In this document: piece by piece, positions 6,445-16,086 of the stretch
How the letters are laid out: the number at the start of each line of letters is the position of its first letter
Position numbering within the stretch: the stretch's first letter is position 1
NCBI GenBank assembly: GCA_023399375.1
Contig: JAEWPX010000025.1
Coordinates: 1 to 22,910 of the forward strand
Source: Pseudomonadota bacterium
Lineage (GTDB): Bacteria > Desulfobacterota > Desulfovibrionia > Desulfovibrionales > Desulfovibrionaceae
Length of the DNA stretch: 22,910 bases
Direction of reading: 5' to 3'
Notes under the pieces: generated by a model
The model's input: the letters and a program-made list of their open reading frames with translations, nothing else
What the model was told of the DNA's origin: nothing
Databases searched by the model: none
Made by a program: the position numbers and the translations under genes

Positions 6445-7806
6445 TCAATTGCGCGGCTTCGTCACCTGTCTGCCGCGCGCCAGGGCCAACGCGCCTTCCG
6501 GCACATCGGAGGTAATCACGGAACCGGCCCCGACAAGGGCGTGCGCGCCGATGGTCACCGGCGCGACCAGGGCGCTGTTGGAGCCGATGAACGCCCCTTC
6601 CCCGATGACCGTCTTGTGCTTGTGCGTGCCGTCGTAGTTGCAGGTGATGGTCCCGGCCCCGATATTGCTGCCCGCGCCCACTTCGGCGTCGCCGAGGTAG
6701 GTCAGATGGCTGGCCTTGGCCCCCTTGCCCAGGGTGGCTTTTTTCATCTCCACGAAATTCCCCACGCGCGCGTCCTCTTCGAGCACCGCTCCCGGCCGCA
6801 GCCGGGCGTAGGGGCCGACCTGCGCGCCGCGCGCCACGCGGGCGTTTTCCAGGTGACAAAACGATTGCACGGTGACGTTTGCGCCGATTGCGGCGTCGAT
6901 GAGGACGTTGTGTGACCTAAGGATCGCGCCCGCTTCCACCGTCGTCGCGCCGTAGAGTTCGAGCGGCCCGCACAGCTCCGCCCCGGGGGCGACGGAAGCG
7001 CGCGGCCCCACGCGTACGCTGTCCGCCGCGCGCACGATGACGCCCGCATCGAGCAGCCCGGCCACGATGCGCTTGCGCAGGCACTCCTCGGCCGCGACCA
7101 GTTCCGCCGGGCTGTTGATGCCGAGGTAGGCCGGATCATCGCCCCGGTTGACGGCCAGCACCGTGCCGCCGGCGGCCTGGGCCAGGGCCACGAGGTCGGT
7201 GATGTAGTATTCGCCGCTCTTGTTGTCGTTGCCGAGCTGCGCAAGGAGCGGCGCAACAGCGGCAAGGCGCAGCAGGTAGACGCCGGCGTTGATCTCGCCG
7301 CTGGCCGGCCCGTCGCGGGAGGCGTCGTAATCCTTGGCTTCGACGATGCGCACGGCCCCGTCCTGGCGTACGACCCGGCCGTAGGCCCCGGGATCGGGCA
7401 ACTCGATGGAAACGAAAGCCACGTCGCTTGCGGCGGCCAGGGCGGCGTCCAGGAAGGCGGCGAGGCTCTCCGGCGTGACGAGAGGCGCGTCGCCGTTGAC
7501 CACGAGCACGTATTCGCGGCCCTCCTGCGCCAGACGCGGCATGGCGGCCATGAGCGCGTGTCCGGTGCCGCGCTGTTCGACCTGAAGCACGAAACGATCG
7601 GTCAGGTCCGGAAACGCGGACGCGACCATGTCCGCCCGGTGTCCGACCACGGTCAGCACGCGCGCGCCGCAAAGCGCGGCCAGGGCCTTCTGGCCGTACC
7701 AAAGCATGGGCTCGCCAAGCAGCGTCTTGAGGACTTTGGGTGCATCGCTCTTCATGCGCGTGCCCTTGCCCGCGGCCAGGATCAGTGCGCCGATATGCTC
7801 GTACAT
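6445..7806 (-). CDS. glmU: Bifunctional GlmU (uridyltransferase/acetyltransferase)
   Basis: Makes UDP-N-acetylglucosamine for peptidoglycan and lipopolysaccharide: the C-terminal half acetylates glucosamine-1-phosphate and the N-terminal half transfers UMP. The length of 453 residues is standard. The N-terminal nucleotide-binding motif LAAGKGTRM is at 10-18, followed by the PK pair at 24-25. GTGHA and NGDAPL follow in the Rossmann-like domain. The C-terminal half is a left-handed beta helix of hexapeptide repeats with the acetyl-transfer segments GNFVEMKKA and GAGTITCNYDG. The start is ATG 7804-7806 with GGAG 6 bases upstream. It lies 45 bases after the second atpC, in the same direction. That gap carries a small TTTCGC/GCGAAA stem-loop (7825-7839). 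Confidence 0.97.
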   Translation of the reverse strand: MYEHIGALILAAGKGTRMKSDAPKVLKTLLGEPMLWYGQKALAALCGARVLTVVGHRADMVASAFPDLTDRFVLQVEQRGTGHALMAAMPRLAQEGREYVLVVNGDAPLVTPESLAAFLDAALAAASDVAFVSIELPDPGAYGRVVRQDGAVRIVEAKDYDASRDGPASGEINAGVYLLRLAAVAPLLAQLGNDNKSGEYYITDLVALAQAAGGTVLAVNRGDDPAYLGINSPAELVAAEECLRKRIVAGLLDAGVIVRAADSVRVGPRASVAPGAELCGPLELYGATTVEAGAILRSHNVLIDAAIGANVTVQSFCHLENARVARGAQVGPYARLRPGAVLEEDARVGNFVEMKKATLGKGAKASHLTYLGDAEVGAGSNIGAGTITCNYDGTHKHKTVIGEGAFIGSNSALVAPVTIGAHALVGAGSVITSDVPEGALALARGRQVTKPRN

Positions 7807-7851
7807 GGGATTCTCCGGATGCTGTTTCGCTGCGCGAAAAGGAAATAACGC

Positions 7852-8298
7852 CTAGGGATGCCTGGGCAGGCGCACCGCGCCCAGGCCCGAAGCGGAAAGT
7901 TCGTGCACCTTGATGCGCGTGACGGCCCGCTCGAGGGCGGTCTTGGCCCGGACGTAATCGACGTCTTCGCGGTGCACGGTCAGAATCCTCGCCAAGGCGC
8001 GTTCGCGGGCCTTGCGGGCGCGGTCCACATCGATCTCCTCAGGCAGTTCTGCCACTTCCGCCAGGATGAGCACCTTGTCGCGGGCCACATCGGCGAAACC
8101 GCCGCTGACGAAGACCGAGCCGTGTTGCGACGCGGCGCGGTAATGCAGGGAGCCGATGCGCAGGGCGCTCAGAAACGGCACATGCAGGGGCAGCACCGTG
8201 AATTCACCGACGACGCCAGGCGCCGTCACCGTTGCGGCGTCACAGCGAAGCACGACCTTGTCCGGCGTCACGATTTCGAGGTTCAGCGTCAGGGACAT
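7852..8298 (-). CDS. atpC: ATP synthase epsilon subunit, second copy
   Basis: A 148-residue epsilon subunit of F1. The N-terminal beta sandwich (LEIVTPDKVVL, GEFTVLPLHVPFLSALRIGSL, VFVSGGFADV) and the two-helix C-terminal domain are intact. EEIDVDRARKARERA matches the I/L-D-x-x-R-A motif linked to ATP binding in epsilon subunits. By hand alignment it is about 60% identical to the other epsilon over the first 100 residues; the last helix and tail (ELSASGLGAVRLPRHP) diverge. I chose ATG 8296-8298, with AAGG 8 bases upstream and the family-typical start; an in-frame GTG upstream has no ribosome site. It lies beyond the ATP synthase terminator and just before glmU. No frameshift or missing segment, so it looks functional. 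Confidence 0.9.
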   Translation of the reverse strand: MSLTLNLEIVTPDKVVLRCDAATVTAPGVVGEFTVLPLHVPFLSALRIGSLHYRAASQHGSVFVSGGFADVARDKVLILAEVAELPEEIDVDRARKARERALARILTVHREDVDYVRAKTALERAVTRIKVHELSASGLGAVRLPRHP

Positions 8299-8373
8299 AA
8301 CAGGCACCTTGGGAGGATTTCTTTGCGGCACGCTACCAGGAAAAGAAAGGGGACAAAAGACGGCGCGGCCACG

Positions 8374-8405
8374 AAAAAAACGGGCGGATCCGTAGATCCG
8401 CCCGT
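8374..8405 (-). terminator. Intrinsic terminator of the ATP synthase operon
   Basis: On the minus strand ACGGGCGGATC (8405-8395) pairs perfectly with GATCCGCCCGT (8390-8380) around a 4-base loop. A run of seven Ts (8380-8374) overlaps the end of the stem. It begins 27 bases after the stop of the first atpC. This is the best intrinsic terminator in the window. It separates the ATP synthase operon from the second atpC and glmU. Confidence 0.92.
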
Positions 8406-8432
8406 TGTCGTCGCGTATTTCGCCCGATGCGG

Positions 8433-8858
8433 CTAGTGGGCGGTGGAGGCGAGCGTGCCGGCGGTTTCCCGCACTTTCATGCGGTAGAACGCGCGCTGCA
8501 TGGCGGCCTGCGCCCTGGCGAAGTCGACCTTCTCCTTCTCGCGTTCCAGGCGCTGCTTGGCGCGGTCCTGGGCGCGGCGGGCGCGTTCGACGTCGATGTC
8601 CTCGGGACGCTCGGCCACTTCGGCCAGGACCGTCACCTTGTTGCCGGACACTTCCGCGAACCCGCCGGAGACGAAGACATAGTTCGCCTTGCCGCCGACC
8701 TTGTACATCAGGCTGCCGATGCCAAGGGCGGACAGAAACGGGATGTGGTTGGCCATGACGCCGAATTCGCCAAGCAGACCCGGCGCGCCCACATACTCCA
8801 CGTCCTGGGACAAGACGAGCTTGTCCGGAGTGACGATTTCAAGGAGAAGTTGGGCCAT
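8433..8858 (-). CDS. atpC: ATP synthase epsilon subunit, operon copy
   Basis: A 141-residue epsilon subunit of the F1 central stalk, which couples rotation to catalysis and can inhibit ATP hydrolysis through its C-terminal helices. It shows the usual EIVTPDKLVL start, GEFGVMANHIPFLSALGIGSL, VFVSGGFAEV, and a helical C-terminal domain with EDIDVERARRAQDRA. The start is ATG 8856-8858 with GAAGGG 9 bases upstream, 5 bases after the atpD stop. It occupies the canonical last position of the operon and is followed directly by the terminator, so it is the expected partner of gamma and beta. A close paralogue lies 134 bases further on. Confidence 0.96.
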   Translation of the reverse strand: MAQLLLEIVTPDKLVLSQDVEYVGAPGLLGEFGVMANHIPFLSALGIGSLMYKVGGKANYVFVSGGFAEVSGNKVTVLAEVAERPEDIDVERARRAQDRAKQRLEREKEKVDFARAQAAMQRAFYRMKVRETAGTLASTAH

Positions 8859-8863
8859 GGCGT

Positions 8864-10276
<1,413 letters not shown>

Positions 10277-10294
10277 TGTATGGTGCCCCCTTGG

Positions 10295-11179
10295 TTATCC
10301 CTTGAGTGCTTCGGAACCGCCGACGATATCCATCAGTTCCGTGGTGATGGCCGCCTGCCGGGCCTTGTTGTAGACCAGGGTCAGCGAGCTGACGAGGTCG
10401 TCGCAGTTCCTGGTGGCATTGTCCATGGACCGCATGCGGGCAGCATGCTCGCTGGCCGAGGTGTCAAGCAGCCCGCGATAGAGCTGGACATTGATGAACC
10501 GGGGCAGCAGTTCGGCCAGCAGGCCTTCCACCGACGGTTCATAGAGGTACTCGGCCTTGGGTCCGCTCGGCTCCGCCGCCACCTCGCCGGTCTCGGCCGG
10601 GGACAGGGGCAAAACCGGCAGCAGGGTGGCTTCCTGCCGGGCAAGGCTCACGAACTTGCCGAAGGCCATGGTCACTTCGTCATAGGTGCCGCCGACGTAC
10701 CCGCCGATGATTTCGCTGCCGATGCGGCTGGCCAGCGAGAAGTCGAACGCGCTCATCTCGTTGACATAGGCAGCCACGATCTCGAACTCGCTGCGACGGA
10801 ACACGTCGCGACCCTTGCGGCCGACGCACAGCACCTTGACGGTCTTGCCTTCGGCGGCTTTGGCCTTGGCCACCTTGAGGGCGGCCGAGGCGATGTTGTG
10901 GTTGAAAGCGCCGCACAGGCCGCGGTCGGAAGTGATGACGACCAGCAGGACGGTCTTCACTTCCTCGCGGGCTTCGAGCAGCGGATGGACCGAGGGATCG
11001 GCCCCCTTGGCCAGTTCGCCGAGCATTTCGTAGAACTTGTCGGCATAGGGGCGAAACCGCTCGATGCGCGCCTGGGCGCTACGCAGCTTGGCCGAGGCCA
11101 CCATGTTCATGGCCTTGGTGATCTGCTTGGTCTTTTTGACCGCGGTGATCTTGTTTTTTACGTCTTTGAGCGCAGGCAT
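10295..11179 (-). CDS. atpG: ATP synthase gamma subunit
   Basis: Rotor shaft of F1. The 294-residue protein has the diagnostic N-terminal helix (DVKNKITAVKKTKQITKAMNMVASAKLR), the TSDRGLCGAFN segment of the Rossmann-like domain, and the C-terminal helix (ARMRSMDNATRNCDDLVSSLTLVYNKARQAAITTELMDIVGGSEAL) that enters the alpha3beta3 core. The start is ATG 11177-11179 with AAGGGGGAGC directly upstream. The gene lies 63 bases after atpA and 18 before atpD. An Ala/Glu/Pro-rich surface insertion (AETGEVAAEPSGPKAEY) sits in the middle of the protein; it is probably just a variable loop. Confidence 0.97.
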   Translation of the reverse strand: MPALKDVKNKITAVKKTKQITKAMNMVASAKLRSAQARIERFRPYADKFYEMLGELAKGADPSVHPLLEAREEVKTVLLVVITSDRGLCGAFNHNIASAALKVAKAKAAEGKTVKVLCVGRKGRDVFRRSEFEIVAAYVNEMSAFDFSLASRIGSEIIGGYVGGTYDEVTMAFGKFVSLARQEATLLPVLPLSPAETGEVAAEPSGPKAEYLYEPSVEGLLAELLPRFINVQLYRGLLDTSASEHAARMRSMDNATRNCDDLVSSLTLVYNKARQAAITTELMDIVGGSEALKG

Positions 11180-11242
11180 GGCTCCCCCTTTAGGCCTGTC
11201 GTTGCGTTGCGAAAAACGCTTTTGTTTTCGGCAACAGCCCGA

Positions 11243-12751
<1,509 letters not shown>

Positions 12752-12755
12752 GGCC

Positions 12756-13307
12756 CTACTCACCCCTCTTGATTTGTTCTTTCAATATTTCAAGTTGGGC
12801 GCGAAGGCTCGCGTCCAACACCTTGTCGCCGACCTTGAGGAGCACGCCGCCGAGGATGGCGGGATCGACGCCGAAGGACAGCACCAGCTTTTTGCCGGAC
12901 TGTTTTTCGAGCTTGGCCTTGATCTGGTCCTGACGCTGATCGGAGAGCGCATAAGCGGTGACGAGCTGCCCGCGCAGCACGCCCTCTGCCTCGTCCAGCA
13001 AGGTCCGGTAGTAGGCGGACACTTCGAGGACGAACGCCAGACGCTCCTTGTCGGCCAGAAGCGACAGGAAGTTGACCACCATGGGCTTCAGGCCCAGCTT
13101 GCCCACCACACCGGCCAGCACCGCCTTCTTGTCTTCGGCGGCAACGACGGGGTTGGCAAAGACCTTCAGCAGGTCCGGGGACGCCTCAAGGACGGAAGCG
13201 AACGCCTCCATGTCCTTGCCGTACTCCGCCGGAGCCTTCTTGCCGGCCTTCTTGGCCAGCGCGAAGAGCGCCTTGGCGTAACGGCGCGCGACGATGTTGC
13301 CGGTCAA
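12756..13307 (-). CDS. atpH: ATP synthase delta subunit
   Basis: Delta (OSCP-like) subunit that ties the peripheral stalk to the top of F1. The 183 residues begin with the family signature (VARRYAKALFALA) and end with the typical GGVLLKVGDKVLDASLRAQLEILKEQI segment. The start codon is TTG at 13305-13307. It overlaps the atpF stop as TTGA, with AAGGTGG about 7-8 bases upstream, and no ATG is available near the conserved N-terminus. The overlap implies translational coupling to atpF. Confidence 0.95.
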   Translation of the reverse strand: MTGNIVARRYAKALFALAKKAGKKAPAEYGKDMEAFASVLEASPDLLKVFANPVVAAEDKKAVLAGVVGKLGLKPMVVNFLSLLADKERLAFVLEVSAYYRTLLDEAEGVLRGQLVTAYALSDQRQDQIKAKLEKQSGKKLVLSFGVDPAILGGVLLKVGDKVLDASLRAQLEILKEQIKRGE

Positions 13308-13888
13308 TTGAACACCACCTTTGTTAAGTATTCATCCACAAGCTTTTCCTGGTCCTTGGCAGTCAGCTTCTTCTCGAGCATGGCGGTGGCGGCGCCGACC
13401 ACGGCGTCGGCCAGTTCGGCGCGCAACTTCTGCGCGGCGACGCGGCCTTCGGCCTCGGCGGCGGCGACTGCCTGCTCGCGGATCTGCACGGCCTTGGCTT
13501 CGGCGGCGGCGACGATGGAGTCGCGGAGAGCCTCGCCCTGCCGGCGGTACTCGTCCTCGATCTTCGCCTTCTCCTCGGCCAGGTTGCTGATGGAAGCCTC
13601 GATGTCGGCCAGGCGCTTGGCGGCGTCGGCCTTGCGGACGTCAAGGTCGGACAGCTGGTTCTCGATGCCCTGGCTGCGCCCGCGGAAGAAGGCCACGATC
13701 TTCTTGCCCGCCAGCTTGGCGATGACGCCGAAGACCAGCACGAAGTTGACCACCCGAAACAGGAAGTCCTTCCAGTTGAGCCCGTGATGCGCCGCTTCCG
13801 CGCCGCTCTCGGCGTCCCCCGAGGCATAGGCCACGGCGGCCACGCCGAGGACGAGGGCGACGACGGCGATGAGGTGGAGCCTTTTCAA
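13304..13888 (-). CDS. atpF: ATP synthase b subunit
   Basis: Peripheral-stalk subunit that links the membrane part of the synthase to delta and F1. With the chosen start it has 194 residues. The N-terminus (KRLHLIAVVALVLGVAAVAYASG) looks like a cleavable signal peptide. It is followed by a short polar stretch, the true membrane segment (FLFRVVNFVLVFGVIAKLAG) and a long Ala/Glu/Lys-rich dimerisation helix. I chose TTG 13886-13888, placed 5 bases after the strong ribosome site GGGAGGG; a GTG at 13916-13918 would add ten polar residues before the signal and is the main alternative. It ends in a TTGA overlap with atpH. Confidence 0.92.
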   Translation of the reverse strand: MKRLHLIAVVALVLGVAAVAYASGDAESGAEAAHHGLNWKDFLFRVVNFVLVFGVIAKLAGKKIVAFFRGRSQGIENQLSDLDVRKADAAKRLADIEASISNLAEEKAKIEDEYRRQGEALRDSIVAAAEAKAVQIREQAVAAAEAEGRVAAQKLRAELADAVVGAATAMLEKKLTAKDQEKLVDEYLTKVVFN

Positions 13889-13893
13889 TTGAA

Positions 13894-13900
13894 CCCTCCC
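13894..13900 (-). promoter_or_regulatory. Ribosome binding site deciding the atpF start
   Basis: GGGAGGG on the minus strand, 5 bases before a TTG codon at 13886-13888. It favours that TTG over the GTG 30 bases upstream, because the G-rich site would otherwise lie inside the coding region and the hydrophobic signal would be preceded by an Arg/Lys-rich extension. Confidence 0.5.
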
Positions 13901-13934
13901 TTTCCTTGAGAAATCCACGTAAACCCCCGGAACC

Positions 13935-14354
13935 CTAGGCCGCCAGCACTTTGGCCACAGCCTTGGAAGCCAACCCCGACACTTTCCCCTTGAGCGCCTT
14001 TTCCGCGGTATCCGACTGGGCGGCGATGTCCGCCCGGGCGGCCTGCACCTTGGAGGCCGCTTCAGCGGCCGCGGCGTCCAGGATCGCCTTCTCCTTGGCC
14101 TGACCCTCTTCCTTCATGGCCATGCGACCGGCAGTGGCGGCCACGCGCGCGGCGTCAAGGGCCGCTTCGTAGTCCTTGAGCTTGCCGTCAGCGGAAGAGG
14201 TGAACGATTCGATGCCTTCCAGCTGGGAGGCCATGAATTCGGCCCGTTTCTTGAGCATGCGACGGATGGGCCCGATGAGGATGACGTTGAGCAGGATCAG
14301 GATGAGCAGAAAATTGACGACTTGGACAAAAAACGTGGCGTTTAAGTCAATCAT
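13935..14354 (-). CDS. atpF': ATP synthase b' (second b-type) subunit
   Basis: Second peripheral-stalk subunit of the b/b' type. The 139 residues start MIDLNATFFVQVVNFLLILILLNVILIGPIRRMLKKR, a single membrane anchor with basic flank, and continue as one Ala/Lys/Glu-rich helix to the end. Unlike the next gene it has no signal-like N-terminus. The ATG at 14352-14354 has GGAGGG 5 bases upstream; the frame stays open further 5' but that part is not protein-like. It is the first gene of the synthase operon. Having both b and b' suggests a heterodimeric stator, as known in photosynthetic bacteria and other lineages. Subunits a and c are absent from the window. Confidence 0.92.
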   Translation of the reverse strand: MIDLNATFFVQVVNFLLILILLNVILIGPIRRMLKKRAEFMASQLEGIESFTSSADGKLKDYEAALDAARVAATAGRMAMKEEGQAKEKAILDAAAAEAASKVQAARADIAAQSDTAEKALKGKVSGLASKAVAKVLAA

Positions 14355-14401
14355 CGGCGCCCTCCGGGAGGTTGTGAAAATTTTTGCAAAGTCAGCAAGC
14401 G

Positions 14402-14430
14402 GCTGTAGCGAATTTGGCCCGGCCTGTCCA
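14402..14430 (-). promoter_or_regulatory. Candidate promoter of the ATP synthase operon
   Basis: On the minus strand TGGACA (14425-14430) and TACAGC (14402-14407) are separated by exactly 17 bases and would place a start about 40 bases before atpF'. The -35 is close to consensus and the -10 is weak. It resembles the pair proposed for ssrS. It lies between a hairpin after the bactofilin gene and atpF', where an operon promoter is expected. Confidence 0.3.
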
Positions 14431-14458
14431 GCCCTTTTTGACAAATTCCGCGACGGCA

Positions 14459-14487
14459 GCAAGCCGCAAAACCCGCATCCGGCTTGC
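14459..14487 (-). terminator. Hairpin after the bactofilin gene
   Basis: GCAAGCCG and CGGCTTGC form a perfect 8-bp stem with a 13-base loop, 9 bases after the bactofilin stop. No T-tract follows on the minus strand. It may end or punctuate the cell-shape operon, but it is not a textbook intrinsic terminator. Confidence 0.35.
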
Positions 14488-14496
14488 CTTTACGGC

Positions 14497-14889
14497 TTAC
14501 TCTTCAAGGGGTTGCAGCGTTCCGGCAGGCAGGTTCGCAACCGGTGCGGACGCCGCAGGACGGGCCGCGTCCATGACCACGGACCCCTCCAGGCAACCGC
14601 CCTCCTCCACTTCCAGAACCGGCGTGCGCACCGACCCGGTGAGCCGGCCCGTGCGCGTGACCGTGACCTTTGCCACCGCCGCGACCTCGGCCGCGACGTC
14701 GCCGCCGCAGGAGAGACGCCCCACCGCGACGCTGCCCGTGACCCTGGCGTTGCTGCCGACGATGAGCGTGCCGCCGGAGACGATCTCGCCGTCGAACACG
14801 CCGTCCAGGCGCACCACGCCTTCAAACGCCAGCCGGCCCGTGAAAAACGTCCCGGCGCCCAGAAAGGCGTTGATGTCGTGCTTGCCCAC
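14497..14889 (-). CDS. Bactofilin (polymer-forming cytoskeletal protein)
   Basis: A 130-residue protein of the bactofilin family (DUF583): small proteins that polymerise without nucleotide and organise cell-wall enzymes or curvature. The core, about residues 8-110, is a run of short beta-strand repeats with regularly spaced Gly and Val (FTGRLAFEGVVRLDGVFDGEI, GTLIVGSNARVTGSV, GRLTGSVRTPVLEVEEGGCLEGSV), which fold as a right-handed beta helix. N- and C-termini are short and polar. The start is GTG 14887-14889 with GGAGG 5 bases upstream. It follows rodA by 63 bases in the same direction, so it is probably the last gene of the mre-rod operon. Which wall enzyme it organises cannot be told. Confidence 0.9.
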   Translation of the reverse strand: MGKHDINAFLGAGTFFTGRLAFEGVVRLDGVFDGEIVSGGTLIVGSNARVTGSVAVGRLSCGGDVAAEVAAVAKVTVTRTGRLTGSVRTPVLEVEEGGCLEGSVVMDAARPAASAPVANLPAGTLQPLEE

Positions 14890-14952
14890 GGGATCCTCCG
14901 GCGGCCGGCGTGGCGAACCACCCCGCGCGCGCCGTGCCGGACCCCTCCCTTG

Positions 14953-16065
14953 CTAGCCCTTCTTGAAAAGGAAGCGCCGCATGGAGACGTTGACGACGAT
15001 GCCCACGAGGGTGAAGTTCACGATGGTGGCGCTTCCCCCGTAACTGATAAACGGCAGGGGAATGCCAACGACCGGCATGATGCCGAGCACCATACCCATG
15101 TTGATGAGGATTTGCCAGAAGAAATAGAAAAAGACCCCGGCTGCGAGATAGCTGCCGAAACGGTCTTTCGCGTTCCTGGCCGTCATGTAGAACTGAAGCA
15201 AAAACAGGCAGAAAAGCGTGAGCAAGACGATGCCGCCGATAAAGCCCCATTCCTCGGCGAACACAGCCACGGCGAAATCCGTGTGCTTTTCCGGCAGATA
15301 GCGCAACTGGCTCTGCGTGCCTTCCAGAAACCCCTTGCCCCACATCTGTCCCGAGCCGATGGCGATCTGGGACTGGATGATGTGGTAGCCCGCGCCGAGC
15401 GGGTCGCGTTCCGGGTCGAACAGCGTCAGGATGCGGCCCTTCTGGTAGGGCTTGAGGAAGAACCAGCCGCAGGGAATGAGGATCGGCCCGGCGATGGCCA
15501 GGGTCTTGAACACCGGCCCGGTCAAGCCGCGGTAGAGGATGAGGCCGCACACCAGAAGCAGGACGTTGAGCCCCGTGCCAAGGTCGGGTTCGACGATGAT
15601 GAGCCCGGCGATGGGCAGCGACGCGGCCAGAATGCCGGCCAGCTCCAGCCAGCCCAGGCGCTCGGAGCGTTTGGAGAGCAGCTTGGCGGCGAGCAGCAGC
15701 ATGGCGATCTTGGCCAGTTCGCTCGGCTGGAAGGCATAGCCGCCGATGGGCAGCCAGCGTTTGGCCCCGGACACGGTCTTGCCGAAGACGAGCACCATGG
15801 CCAAAAGCACGGCCACGGTGATGGCCAGGGGCCAGGCGATGGTGCCGAGGTGGCGGTAGTCGAAGAGCACCATGCCGACCATGCAGCACAGTCCGCCGAG
15901 GCCCCAGATGAGTTGCTTGTTGTAGAAGGGCTGCAGCGACAGTTCGTCGCCCATGCGGAAGCCGCTGGCCGAATAGAGGTTGAGCACGCCGACGCCGAAA
16001 AGCAGCGCGGTGAGCCCAAGCAGCGGCCAGTTGATGCAAAAGATGAGTCGTCTGTCGAACGGCAT
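14953..16065 (-). CDS. rodA: Rod-shape peptidoglycan glycosyltransferase RodA
   Basis: SEDS-family integral membrane protein that polymerises lipid II during elongation, in complex with PBP2. The 370 residues contain about ten hydrophobic helices. SEDS landmarks are present: FQPSELAKIA, EPDLGTGLN, the DPERDPLGAGYHIIQSQIAIGSG loop, and the C-terminal GIMPVVGIPLPFISYGGSA. RodA is distinguished from FtsW by its position next to mrdA and mreBCD. The start is ATG 16063-16065 with AGGAA about 6-8 bases upstream, 21 bases after the mrdA stop. It shows no unusual features. Confidence 0.97.
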   Translation of the reverse strand: MPFDRRLIFCINWPLLGLTALLFGVGVLNLYSASGFRMGDELSLQPFYNKQLIWGLGGLCCMVGMVLFDYRHLGTIAWPLAITVAVLLAMVLVFGKTVSGAKRWLPIGGYAFQPSELAKIAMLLLAAKLLSKRSERLGWLELAGILAASLPIAGLIIVEPDLGTGLNVLLLVCGLILYRGLTGPVFKTLAIAGPILIPCGWFFLKPYQKGRILTLFDPERDPLGAGYHIIQSQIAIGSGQMWGKGFLEGTQSQLRYLPEKHTDFAVAVFAEEWGFIGGIVLLTLFCLFLLQFYMTARNAKDRFGSYLAAGVFFYFFWQILINMGMVLGIMPVVGIPLPFISYGGSATIVNFTLVGIVVNVSMRRFLFKKG

Positions 16066-16086
16066 CGCGTCTTCCTGGAAAAAAAG

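Noticed and set aside
7825..7839. TTTCGC/GCGAAA stem-loop between the second atpC and glmU as a terminator
   Set aside because: The stem is only 6 bp and the T-rich stretch is upstream of it on the minus strand, so it does not fit an intrinsic terminator.
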